Source of the DNA: an uncultured Rhodospirillales bacterium
Lineage (GTDB): Bacteria > Pseudomonadota > Alphaproteobacteria > Acetobacterales > Acetobacteraceae
NCBI GenBank assembly: GCA_903928895.1
Contig: CAIYSR010000151.1
Coordinates: 1 to 50,871, forward strand
DNA: 50,871 bases
Reading direction: 5' to 3'
The notes below the pieces were generated by a model, which saw nothing but the letters and a program-made list of their open reading frames with translations, was not told where the DNA came from and did no database searches. Shown in pieces: positions 1 to 7,639 of the stretch. Both the position numbers and the translations under genes were made by a program. Every line of letters starts with the position of its first letter. Position 1 is the stretch's first letter.

Positions 1-126
1 CATGCCACGGTCAAGCAGGATGATCGCGTTGGCACGCCGCGCAACACCATGCGCCGCCGACGCGTCGCGCGCCAACGCCAAAAGCGCTTGCCGGGCAGGT
101 TCCTTGAGAAAGCGCTTGCCGATCAT
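1..126 (-). CDS. IS630-type transposase, N-terminal fragment running off the left edge
   Basis: Only the first 42 codons are inside the window; the gene reads leftward out of it from an ATG at 126. The fragment has the basic, alanine-rich helical N-terminus (LALARDASAAHGVARRAN, then ILLDRGM) that I recognise from the helix-turn-helix start of IS630-family transposases common in Acetobacteraceae. The family's catalytic DDE domain would lie beyond the edge, so intactness cannot be judged. A TTG at 132 is an alternative start. The insertion sequence should end between this start and about 260, but I could not identify its terminal inverted repeat. Confidence 0.6.
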   Translation of the reverse strand, partial: MIGKRFLKEPARQALLALARDASAAHGVARRANAIILLDRGM

Positions 127-212
127 CGCCAAACTAGAATCCACACAACCGAGCCGACGCAACACCCTTCTCACGCATTCTCAGGGAGTCGGAGTAAAGC
201 AAAAAAACTTCA

Positions 213-261
213 CCCGTTGTTGTCTGCGGCACGATTTCTCCGCACCGCAGGCAACAAAGGG
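213..261. repeat. Imperfect inverted repeat (hairpin) between transposase and propeller gene
   Basis: Arms 213-229 and 245-261 pair over 17 positions with two mismatches (core TTGTTGTCTGCGG against CCGCAGGCAACAA) around a 15-nt loop. It lies between the transposase 5' end and the 3' end of the gene ending at 318, next to an AT-rich hairpin. It could be a terminator stem or part of the insertion-sequence end; the sequence does not decide. Confidence 0.45.
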
Positions 262-263
262 AT

Positions 264-307
264 AAAAAGTTTTTTTGGTTCTCTTTGTTCACAAAAAGAA
301 CTTCTTG
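264..307. repeat. AT-rich hairpin repeat, diverged copy
   Basis: An AAAAAGTTTTTTT run is followed by a hairpin with arms 278-288 and 291-301 (GTTCTCTTTGT against ACAAAAAGAAC, one mismatch, 2-nt loop). Layout and sequence match the hairpins at 18291, 36862, 40957 and 46856. It sits just past the stop of the minus-strand propeller gene ending at 318, where it could serve as that transcript's terminator. Confidence 0.6.
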
Positions 308-317
308 TTTATATTGT

Positions 318-1289
318 TTAAGGTGCCCACCGCAAAATCCGACGCCCCGTGATCTCGGCGGTGTAGACGCTGCCGTGCCGGTCCATGGCGACCGCGTGGA
401 GCCAATGGAACTGGCCCGGCGCGCCGAGGGTGGACAGGGCACGGCCGTCGGCGCGGCGCAGGATGTGGAGGCGCTCGTTGCCGCCGTCGGCGAGGATGAC
501 GGTCATTTCGCCGTCGGCGGGATTGAGTGCGAGGTCCCACGCGCTGCCGGGCGGCGGTGTGGCGGGGGCGATACGCCATTCGCTGAGGTAGGTGCCGTCG
601 CGACGAAAGACCTGCACCCTGTCGTTGCGACGGTCGCAGACATAGACCAGCCCGTCCTGCGCCACATGCACGCAATGAACGGGCAGGGCGAACTGGCGTC
701 TGGCGCCGGGCGCGTCGTCGGGGCGTGCGCCATAGGCGCCCCAATGACGCTTATAGGCGCCGGTGACGGCGTCGAAGACGATGACGCGGCGGTTGGTGTA
801 GCCGTCGGCGACGAAGACCTCGCCGTGGTCGACGGCGATGCCGGCGGGGCGGGCGAGACGGGAGGGGTCGTTGCTGGCGGAGTGATTGGGGCCGGGGTGG
901 CCGATCTGGCGGATGAAGTGGCCGTCGGCATCGAAGGCGAGGATATGGCCGTCGCGGGTGCCGTTGCCGGTGAGCCAGACATGGCCGGCGCTGTCAACGG
1001 CGATGCTGTGCTCGGACTCGAACCAGTCATAGCCCGGGCCGGGACCGCCCCAGGCGCGCAGCAGCTTGCCGGCGGGGTCGAATTCAAGCACTGGCGGGGC
1101 CTTGGTGCCACGCGCGGTGGCGGGCCGGTGCAGGACCCAGACGTGATCCTGCGCATCGACCGTGACGCCGGAGACTTCGCCCAGCACCCAGCCCGCGGGC
1201 AAGGGCTGTGGCCAGTGCGGGTCCGGCGTCAGGGCCGCGGCGGGAACGGCGAGGCCAAGCCAGATGGCAAGGACGGCCAGCAGCCTCAT
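318..1289 (-). CDS. Exported NHL-repeat beta-propeller protein
   Basis: This 323-residue protein begins with a signal peptide (hydrophobic stretch ending near AVPAAA, about residue 18). It consists of repeated NHL-like units such as GVTVDAQDHVWVLHRP, SIAVDSAGHVWLTGNG, GIAVDHGEVFVADGYTNRR and GLVYVCDRRNDRVQVF, spaced as in a six-bladed propeller like that of peptidyl-hydroxyglycine lyase. NHL propellers bind ligands or partners; no lyase residues are assigned here. Its start overlaps the stop of the upstream propeller gene by 4 bp (ATGA), so the two are probably translationally coupled. It is the last gene of the minus-strand cluster. Confidence 0.75.
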   Translation of the reverse strand: MRLLAVLAIWLGLAVPAAALTPDPHWPQPLPAGWVLGEVSGVTVDAQDHVWVLHRPATARGTKAPPVLEFDPAGKLLRAWGGPGPGYDWFESEHSIAVDSAGHVWLTGNGTRDGHILAFDADGHFIRQIGHPGPNHSASNDPSRLARPAGIAVDHGEVFVADGYTNRRVIVFDAVTGAYKRHWGAYGARPDDAPGARRQFALPVHCVHVAQDGLVYVCDRRNDRVQVFRRDGTYLSEWRIAPATPPPGSAWDLALNPADGEMTVILADGGNERLHILRRADGRALSTLGAPGQFHWLHAVAMDRHGSVYTAEITGRRILRWAP

Positions 1290-2407
1290 TTCTTGAGCGC
1301 CGCCTTCCAGTCATGGAACACGTCGAGGTCGAAGCCATCGGGGTAGAACAGGGAGCCCGGCTTGTGGCCGGGCTTGTCGGTGAGGCCGTACTGCCAGATG
1401 ATCTCCTTGGTGGCGCGGTCGATCACCACCACGCGGTGACGCAGGTCGTCGTTGAGCAGGACGTCGCCGGTGGGCAGTTCCATGGCGAGCGAGGGATGAT
1501 CGAGTGCCTTCTCGCCGCTTTTGGGGCGGTATTCCCAGGTGACCTTGCCGGTGCGGGGATCGAAGATCACGACGCCGCCAGGCTTGACGTAATCGGCGAC
1601 GATGATCTGGCCGTTCATCGCGGGATAGGCGTCGGACGGGTAGCGCAGATTGGGGCCGCGACGGGACCAGACCACCTGGCCCTGGCGGGTGATGCGGGTG
1701 ATCCAGGCGTCGGGGATTTCGGTGATGAGGAAATCGCCGTTGTCGAGCGGGGTGACACCGTTGGGCAGGTTGAGGGCGTGCGGCGGATCGTGCCGGCAGT
1801 CGCCGGGCTTGCCCCATTGCTCCTTCATCTCGGCCTCCTTGGGGTCGATGAAGACGATGCGGCAGTTGCGGATATCGGCGGTCACCAGCATGCCATCGGG
1901 CAGCAGATGGGTGTCATCGGGGAAATTGAACATGGTGGAGCCGGCACCTCTGGTGTCGGGCTGGCCCCAGCTGAAGGTGATGGCGCGCTCGGCGTAGTCG
2001 ATCATGTGAATATCGAAATTGTCCTCCTCGTTGACCACGAGCGTCTTGCCGTCGGGCGAGAAGAACACGTCGTCATTGCCGCGATAGATCGCCAGATCGG
2101 GGGAGGGCATTTCCCAGATGATGGATTTGTCGGGCGCGATCTCGATCAGACGGTTGTTGCGGCGATCGGCGATGACGATCGGGTAGGGCAGCGGCTTGCC
2201 CCAGGACGGCACCGGCTTGTCGCGCGTGCCGGTGGCGGGTGGCGGGGTGGGAAGCTTCACGCCGGAGGAGACGATGCCGGCGCCGCGCATGACCGGCGTG
2301 ACCGCGACGTGCTTGCCTTCCTCGGGTCCGGGCGGCGGGGCGGCGAGGGCCGGGAACGCCAAGCCTGCAAGCAGCAGGCCGGCGACGAGACTCGGAAAAT
2401 ACGGCAT
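1286..2407 (-). CDS. Exported arylsulfotransferase-like / PQQ-type beta-propeller protein
   Basis: 373 residues with an N-terminal signal peptide (hydrophobic core to about FPALAA, residue 23). The body is a propeller with repeated 'W.y' blades (IIWEMPSPD, ITFSWGQPD, VVWSRRGPN, VTWEYRP, IIWQYG) and Asp/Asn-rich loops such as IADRRNNRLIEI and ITEIPDAWITRI. This resembles periplasmic ASST-type or PQQ-like propellers. I see no clear quinone ligands or arylsulfotransferase histidine, so a binding or scaffolding role is as likely as catalysis. It lies 99 bp downstream of the ABC permease genes and overlaps the next propeller gene by 4 bp. Confidence 0.65.
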   Translation of the reverse strand: MPYFPSLVAGLLLAGLAFPALAAPPPGPEEGKHVAVTPVMRGAGIVSSGVKLPTPPPATGTRDKPVPSWGKPLPYPIVIADRRNNRLIEIAPDKSIIWEMPSPDLAIYRGNDDVFFSPDGKTLVVNEEDNFDIHMIDYAERAITFSWGQPDTRGAGSTMFNFPDDTHLLPDGMLVTADIRNCRIVFIDPKEAEMKEQWGKPGDCRHDPPHALNLPNGVTPLDNGDFLITEIPDAWITRITRQGQVVWSRRGPNLRYPSDAYPAMNGQIIVADYVKPGGVVIFDPRTGKVTWEYRPKSGEKALDHPSLAMELPTGDVLLNDDLRHRVVVIDRATKEIIWQYGLTDKPGHKPGSLFYPDGFDLDVFHDWKAALKK

Positions 2408-2506
2408 GCGGCGGGGCCTTGCGCGATGAAATACCCACCGATGCTGCGCCTGTCCGCCGCGTCCTGCCGTTGACCAGGATCAAGGACGGCGGCGGCCGGA
2501 CCGGCT

Positions 2507-3349
2507 CTACTTCACGGCCCCCAGCGTCAGCCCGGTCACCAGATAGCGTTGCAGCAGGGAGAACACGACCGCGACCGGAAGCGTGGCGAGCAGGGTCGCG
2601 GCCATCACCTGGTTCCACTCGACGCTGTAGCGGCCGGCGACGAGGTTGACGACCTTGAGCGGCAGGGTCAGGCGCGAGGGATCGCGCAACAGGGTCAGCG
2701 CCACGGTGAACTCGTTCCAGCTGGCAACGAAGGTGACGATGCCGGTCACCGCGATGGCGGGCAGCGCGAGCGGCAGGAAGACCGACAGCACGGCCCGGCC
2801 GCGGCTGGCGCCGTCGATCCACGCGGCCTCTTCGAGGTCGGCGGGGATGGTGGCGAAGTAGGACGACAGCATCCACACCGCGAAGGCAAGATGATAGGCG
2901 GCGTAGACGATGATCACGCCGAGCCTTGTGTCCGCCATGGTGGCGTCGCCGAAGGGGATGGCGGCGGCCATGCGGAACAGGCCGAGCACCAGCAGGATGG
3001 GCGAGAGCATCTGCGTCACCAGCAGGAACTGGCGGTAGGCCCCCCTCCCCTTCATCGGCAGCCGGCTCATCGCGTAGGCGGCAGGCACGGCGATGGCGAG
3101 GGCGAGGGCGGTGGCGGCGACGGCGATCAGCACGGAATTGAAGGCGGCCTGGCCGAAGCCCACGGTGTCCCACATGTCGCGGAAGTTTTCCCAGGCGAGG
3201 CGCCGGGGCAGCCAGGTCGGGGGATACGACAGCACCTCGTCATGCGGCTTGAGCGCGGTGGCGATCATCACCGCGAAGGGCAGCAGGGTGACCGCCATCA
3301 GCGGCGACAGCACCAGCCAGGACAGCACCGAGCGCAGCGGCCGGCTCAT
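2507..3349 (-). CDS. Carbohydrate ABC transporter permease, MalG/UgpE type
   Basis: 280-residue inner-membrane permease with about six hydrophobic segments. The EAA loop that contacts the ATPase is visible at residues 174-190 (EAAWIDGASRGRAVL). The ATG at 3349 is chosen because it overlaps the upstream permease stop by 4 bp and the residues before it do not look like protein. It should pair with the 3346-4212 permease and the 4253-5485 binding protein to import a carbohydrate-like substrate. No ATP-binding subunit is encoded in this window, so a shared MsmK/UgpC-type ATPase elsewhere is inferred. Confidence 0.88.
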   Translation of the reverse strand: MSRPLRSVLSWLVLSPLMAVTLLPFAVMIATALKPHDEVLSYPPTWLPRRLAWENFRDMWDTVGFGQAAFNSVLIAVAATALALAIAVPAAYAMSRLPMKGRGAYRQFLLVTQMLSPILLVLGLFRMAAAIPFGDATMADTRLGVIIVYAAYHLAFAVWMLSSYFATIPADLEEAAWIDGASRGRAVLSVFLPLALPAIAVTGIVTFVASWNEFTVALTLLRDPSRLTLPLKVVNLVAGRYSVEWNQVMAATLLATLPVAVVFSLLQRYLVTGLTLGAVK

Positions 3350-4212
3350 GCCTCGCGCTCCCGCAGCCACATGTAGACGGCGGTGGCGGAAAAGACGATC
3401 GCCAGCACCACCAGCGAGACCACCGCGGCCGGGCCGGGGCGGCCGAGGTAGAACGACAATTCGTAGAGATAGGTCACCAGGATATGCGTCCGGTTGTCCG
3501 GTCCCCCCTGGGTCATCACCCATATGATGGGGAACGAGTTGAACACGTGGATGACGTTGAGCACGATGGCGATGTTCATGAACGGGCGCAGCATCGGCAG
3601 CGTCATCAGCCAGAACGACTGCCACGGCCGCGCCCCGTCGATGCGGGCGGCCTCGTAGATCTCGCCGGGGATGGAGGACAATCCGCCGAGCAGGATCGTC
3701 ACCGTGAAGGGGATCGAGACGATGATGCCGATGCCGACATCGACCGGGAAGGCGGTCTCGGGCCGGGCCATCCAGTGCAGCGGCTTGTCGATCAGGCCCC
3801 AGTGCTGGAGCGTGGCGTTGATCATGCCGTAGTCGGCGTTGAACGCCCACAGCCACACCACCGCGGCCATCGACAGCGCGATCGACCAGGGCAGCATCAG
3901 GATCGTGCGCGCCACGCCGCGGCCCCAGAAATCCTCGCGCAGCACCAGGGCGACGGGCAAGGCGAGCAAAATGGTGCCGCCCACCACGGTGGCCGTCCAC
4001 ACCAGGGTGCGGACGAGGGCATCGAGGAACACCGGGTCGGCCGCCACCCGGTTGAAATTGTCCCAGCCGGAAAAGCCGCGCACCAGGCCGAAGCGCGAAA
4101 CATCGGAGACCGCGAGACGGACGATCTCGTAGAACGGATAGAAGATCACGCCGAGCGCCAGCAGCAGGCTGGGCAGGATCAGCATCCAGGGAAGTGCTGC
4201 CGCAGGACGCAT
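3346..4212 (-). CDS. Carbohydrate ABC transporter permease, MalF/UgpA type
   Basis: 288-residue membrane protein with a long N-terminal hydrophobic segment (residues 8-30) and further spans. The EAA loop is at about residues 186-200 (YEAARIDGARPWQSF). It is the first permease of the import system, overlapping the second by 4 bp and lying 40 bp after the binding-protein gene. A strong hairpin occupies that gap. The substrate cannot be read from the sequence; the surrounding enzymes suggest a sugar acid or related compound. Confidence 0.88.
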   Translation of the reverse strand: MRPAAALPWMLILPSLLLALGVIFYPFYEIVRLAVSDVSRFGLVRGFSGWDNFNRVAADPVFLDALVRTLVWTATVVGGTILLALPVALVLREDFWGRGVARTILMLPWSIALSMAAVVWLWAFNADYGMINATLQHWGLIDKPLHWMARPETAFPVDVGIGIIVSIPFTVTILLGGLSSIPGEIYEAARIDGARPWQSFWLMTLPMLRPFMNIAIVLNVIHVFNSFPIIWVMTQGGPDNRTHILVTYLYELSFYLGRPGPAAVVSLVVLAIVFSATAVYMWLREREA

Positions 4213-4222
4213 CAGGGGAACA

Positions 4223-4246
4223 CCCGGCGGCGCAAGCGCCGCCGGG
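4223..4246. promoter_or_regulatory. Intercistronic hairpin between binding-protein and permease genes
   Basis: A perfect 11-bp stem (4223-4233 with 4236-4246, CCCGGCGGCGC/GCGCCGCCGGG) and a 2-nt loop fill the gap between the binding-protein stop and the first permease start. In many binding-protein operons such a stem stabilises the upstream message and lowers downstream expression. That role is inferred here. There is no T-run, so it is not a typical intrinsic terminator. Confidence 0.6.
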
Positions 4247-4252
4247 CTCCTC

Positions 4253-5485
4253 CTACTTGCCGAGCGACTGGTTCGCCTTCGCGGCGGCGGCGTTTAGCGC
4301 CGCCTCGGGCGTCGCGGTGCCGAGATAGACGGACTGCACCGCGTCGGTCACGGCCTTGGCGGTGTCCTCCCAGCCCGTCACCGTGGGCGCGAAGCGCGCA
4401 TTGGGCAGCAGGTTGACGAACACCTTGAGCCGCTCGTTTTCGGTGAAGGCGGGGTCCTTGGCTTCGTCGTTGGTGGTGGGCAGGAAGCCCTCGCCTTTGG
4501 TGAAGGTGATGCGCGGGGCGGCGGTGAACAGGAAGTCGAGCCATTTCATCGCCGCCGGCTTGACCTTGGAGTTGGCGAACAGCACGACGCTGTCGGTGAC
4601 CGCATAGGTCGCCTGGGTGGTGCCGGTCGGCACCGGCACGATCCCGTAGTCCAGGGTCGGGGCTTCCTTGGCAATCTGGTTGATGAGGAACGGCGCCGTC
4701 ATCACCATGGCGAGCCGGCCCTGCTTGAACTGGTTCTGCAGGTCTTCGCGGGTGTAGTTGGTCGGGCCCGGCTCGGTCAGTCCGCGATCGAGCATGGATT
4801 TGTAGAGGCTCAGCGCCTTGACCCCGGCGGGGCTGTTGAAGGCGGCCTTCTGGTTGGCGTCCAGCACGTCGCCGCCATGGGTCCACAGCGCGTAGTAGAA
4901 ATAGACGTCGACCTCGGTGCCCTTGGCCATCAGGCCGAAGCCGTTGCCGCCGTCGGCCTTCACCTTCTCGGCGACGGCGACCACGTCATCCCAGGTCTTC
5001 GGTCCGTTGGGGAAGCCGGCCTTGGTCAGCATCGCCTTGTTGTAGTACATCGCGCGCGCCGAGGCGGCGATCGGCAGACCGTAGATCTTGCCGCCGATCT
5101 GGCCGGGCTTGAGGAAGGGGCCGATGAACCGCTCCTTGAAGCCCGGGGCCATCAGCCCGTCCAGCGGTTCGGCGATGCCGTCCTTGACGAAATCGAGCAG
5201 CCAGCGCGTGCCGATGATGGAGACGTCGGCATTGGTGCCGCCGCCGATGTCGGTTTGCAGTTTCTGCAACAGGCTCGGCCAGTTCACCACCTCGATCTTG
5301 ACGTCGATGCCGGGGTTGGCGGCGTGGAAATCGGCCGCCATTTTTTCGAAATAGGGGCCGGTGGCGGCGCTGTAGAACGAGACCGTCATCCGCACGGTTT
5401 CGGCCTGGGCCGGTCGTGCGGCTTGCGGGGCGACGAAAGCGAGTGCCGCACAGGCCCCCGCAAGCCATTTCCAACCCTGACGCAT
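4253..5485 (-). CDS. Extracellular solute-binding protein, family 1
   Basis: 410 residues. A signal peptide with positive N-terminus and hydrophobic core ends at about ARPAQA (residue 28). The mature part has family-1 features: MTVSFYSAATGPYFEKMAADF at the start, then NPGIDVKIEVVNWPSLLQKL, and GGKIYGLPIAASARAMYYNK near residue 130. The start has a strong Shine-Dalgarno (AAGGAGAGG) 5 nt upstream. It is the periplasmic receptor of the ABC importer and the first transport gene in the cluster. Family 1 members bind oligosaccharides, polyols and glycerophosphodiesters; the ligand here is unknown. Confidence 0.9.
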   Translation of the reverse strand: MRQGWKWLAGACAALAFVAPQAARPAQAETVRMTVSFYSAATGPYFEKMAADFHAANPGIDVKIEVVNWPSLLQKLQTDIGGGTNADVSIIGTRWLLDFVKDGIAEPLDGLMAPGFKERFIGPFLKPGQIGGKIYGLPIAASARAMYYNKAMLTKAGFPNGPKTWDDVVAVAEKVKADGGNGFGLMAKGTEVDVYFYYALWTHGGDVLDANQKAAFNSPAGVKALSLYKSMLDRGLTEPGPTNYTREDLQNQFKQGRLAMVMTAPFLINQIAKEAPTLDYGIVPVPTGTTQATYAVTDSVVLFANSKVKPAAMKWLDFLFTAAPRITFTKGEGFLPTTNDEAKDPAFTENERLKVFVNLLPNARFAPTVTGWEDTAKAVTDAVQSVYLGTATPEAALNAAAAKANQSLGK

Positions 5486-5515
5486 GGCGGCCTCTCCTTG
5501 TTTTATGCGCCGACG

Positions 5516-6580
5516 CTAGCCCCCGGCCGGACCGCCCGCAACCGCCAATCGCGCCGCGCGGCGGTTCGCCGCCATCCGCAGCGCGTAGTCGATCGCCTCG
5601 ACGAGACTGTCGGCGTTGGCGATCCCTCGGCCGGCGATATCGAAGGCGGTGCCGTGATCGACCGAGGTGCGGATGACGGGCAGGCCGAGCGAGATGTTGA
5701 CCCCCGAGAGCGCCTCGAACCGGCCGGTCGAAGGGTCCATCTGGAAGCCGAGGAGTTTGACCGGGATGTGACCCTGGTCGTGATACATCGCCACCACCGC
5801 GTCATACTGGCCGCCGCGCAGCTTGACGAAGACGGTGTCGCCGGGGACCGGTCCGCTCACGCGCAGCCCCTCGGCGACGCAGCGGGCGATGACCGGGGTG
5901 GAGATCTCGATATCCTCGCGCCCGAACAGCCCGCCCTCGCCGGCATGGGGGTTGAGGGCGGCGATGGCGATGTGCGGGCGCTCGATGCCGAGATGCAGCA
6001 GCGCCTCATGGGTGAGATCGATGGTCCGGCGCAGGCGTTCGGGCGTCAGCAATGCCGGCACCTTCGCCAGCGGAACATGGGTGGTGACGTGACTGACCCG
6101 CATGTTGCCGTGGGCGAGCAGCATCACCGAGGATCCGGCACCGGTGAGGTGTGCCAGCATGTCGGTATGGCCGGCGAAGTGATGGCCGGCGCGATTGAGC
6201 GCCTCCTTGTTGAGCGGTGCGGTCACGATGGCGTCGATCCGGCCGGCCTCGGCGAGCCGCACCGCCCGCTCGACCGCGAGATAGGCGAAGCGGCCGGCCT
6301 CGGCGCTGACGCTGCCGGGCCGGATCGCCTCGCGTTCCTCGCCGGCCGGCAGCAGCGCGAGCGGCGGCAGGCGCCCCTCCCCGTCCGTCACCGGAATCGG
6401 CGCCACCCCCAGCATGGCCTCGGCCGCGGCGAGGGCGGAGCGGTGGCCGATCACCAGCAGGCGCAGCGCGCCGGCCGCGATCGGGGCAGCCATCCGCGCC
6501 GCCGCCTTGACGATGATCTCGGCGCTGATCCCGGCGGGATCGCCCATGGTGATGGCGAGATGCGGCACATGTGTCGGCAT
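5516..6580 (-). CDS. PdxA-family NAD-dependent 4-phospho-hydroxyacid dehydrogenase (PdxA2-like)
   Basis: 354 residues with PdxA signatures: TMGDPAGISAEI at the N-terminus, the metal-binding histidines in HFAGHTDMLAH, SHVTTHVPLAK and AMYHDQGHIPVKLLGF, and the NPHAGE motif. PdxA makes a PLP precursor, but the paralogue PdxA2 oxidises D-threonate or D-erythronate 4-phosphate in sugar-acid catabolism. The next gene upstream encodes a DUF1537 kinase, the known partner of PdxA2. I therefore infer a catabolic role: oxidation and decarboxylation of a kinase product, probably to a triose phosphate. A biosynthetic PdxA role is not excluded. Confidence 0.85.
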   Translation of the reverse strand: MPTHVPHLAITMGDPAGISAEIIVKAAARMAAPIAAGALRLLVIGHRSALAAAEAMLGVAPIPVTDGEGRLPPLALLPAGEEREAIRPGSVSAEAGRFAYLAVERAVRLAEAGRIDAIVTAPLNKEALNRAGHHFAGHTDMLAHLTGAGSSVMLLAHGNMRVSHVTTHVPLAKVPALLTPERLRRTIDLTHEALLHLGIERPHIAIAALNPHAGEGGLFGREDIEISTPVIARCVAEGLRVSGPVPGDTVFVKLRGGQYDAVVAMYHDQGHIPVKLLGFQMDPSTGRFEALSGVNISLGLPVIRTSVDHGTAFDIAGRGIANADSLVEAIDYALRMAANRRAARLAVAGGPAGG

Positions 6581-6601
6581 GATGCGTCCTTTCGGCGTGG
6601 G

Positions 6602-7639
6602 CTACGTCGTGAACAGCCGGGCCAGGAAGTCGGGCCGGCCAAAGGCGCCGGATTTCGAAACCACGGTGACCCCGTCCCAGGCGCCGCCCTCGAGGCTGGA
6701 AACCGGAACGCCGGGCATCAGCTCGCCCATCACCGTGAGATGGCTGGCGCGCAGGGCATCGCACAGGCGGCGCAGTGTCTCGCCGCCGGTGACCACCAGG
6801 GTGCCGGGGGTCGGGATGGCGAAGGCGAAGGCGAGGAAGGTCTCGCCGATCAGCGCCGCCGCGGCCTCGCGCGTGGTACCGGGGGGAACATGGGCGCGCA
6901 GCACGGCGTCACGGTGGGCGAGACTCGGACCGATGGCGCGGGCGCCGCCGGGGCCGAGCAGAGTCGCGGTGCCGGGGCTGGCCTCGAACTGGGCGCGGCT
7001 CGCGGGATGATCGGAGCCGATGAGCGCGATGATCGGGCCGGGCAGCCTGGGCCGCCGCGGCGTCAGATGGCCCGCGAGCGCGCCGGCAAGCCCGCCGGTG
7101 CCGCACCACAGGACGGGGCCAGGGAGCATCCGCCCGGCCGCGACCACGAGGTCGAGATCGGCTTCATCCACCGCATCCCAAAGGCTGACGCCGGGTGACG
7201 GCGGATCGCCCGGCCGGCACTGGCTGAGCATGACGCCGTGCCGGGCGAATTCGAGCGCCAGGTCGACCCCGACATCGGCGCCATGGGCGTATTGCCGCCC
7301 GCCGCTGGTGATCCGCCCCTGGAACGGGAAGGCCGGCGCGATCACCGCATGGGCGAAGCGGCCGGCACGCAGGCAGGCCACGATTTCGGCGGCGACGTGG
7401 CCGCGCAGGAGCGAATCGAGTTTCTTGAACGTAAGCTCGGCCCCGGCCAGAAACGGCGCCCAGCGCGCCATGCCGGGCGCCGGATCGGCGACCTCGCGGG
7501 TTTCGCTGTCATAGGCGGCGGCCGCGGCATCGGAGGGTCGCCGCCAGGACGCCTCGATCGGACCGAAGCGGGGCACGAAGCGGGCAGCGCTGTCGAGCGC
7601 CCCGGTCAGATCATCCGCCAGGAGGCGGAAGGCGGTCAT
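6602..7639 (-). CDS. Four-carbon acid sugar kinase family protein (DUF1537)
   Basis: 345 residues, shorter than the usual 400-430 of the family. The N-terminal RLLADDLTGALDSAARF matches the substrate-binding IADDxTGA motif. The C-terminal nucleotide-binding part shows TLVVTGGETLRRL and VVSKSGAFGRPDFL. DUF1537 proteins are kinases for D-threonate, D-erythronate or 3-oxo-tetronate. The start at 7639 is chosen because it overlaps the upstream dehydrogenase stop by 4 bp and the longer frame is arginine-rich non-protein. It probably makes the 4-phosphate that the adjacent PdxA-type enzyme oxidises. Confidence 0.85.
   Translation of the reverse strand: MTAFRLLADDLTGALDSAARFVPRFGPIEASWRRPSDAAAAAYDSETREVADPAPGMARWAPFLAGAELTFKKLDSLLRGHVAAEIVACLRAGRFAHAVIAPAFPFQGRITSGGRQYAHGADVGVDLALEFARHGVMLSQCRPGDPPSPGVSLWDAVDEADLDLVVAAGRMLPGPVLWCGTGGLAGALAGHLTPRRPRLPGPIIALIGSDHPASRAQFEASPGTATLLGPGGARAIGPSLAHRDAVLRAHVPPGTTREAAAALIGETFLAFAFAIPTPGTLVVTGGETLRRLCDALRASHLTVMGELMPGVPVSSLEGGAWDGVTVVSKSGAFGRPDFLARLFTT

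Noticed and set aside
285-1346. Long open frame on the plus strand opposite the NHL propeller gene
   Set aside because: It is an antisense shadow in GC-rich DNA: Gly/Val/Asp-rich with no domain, while the minus-strand frame has a signal peptide and NHL repeats.
4877-7198. 773-codon open frame on the plus strand across the binding-protein, PdxA and DUF1537 genes
   Set aside because: It spans several well-supported minus-strand genes and has no recognisable domain; GC-rich DNA keeps antisense frames open.
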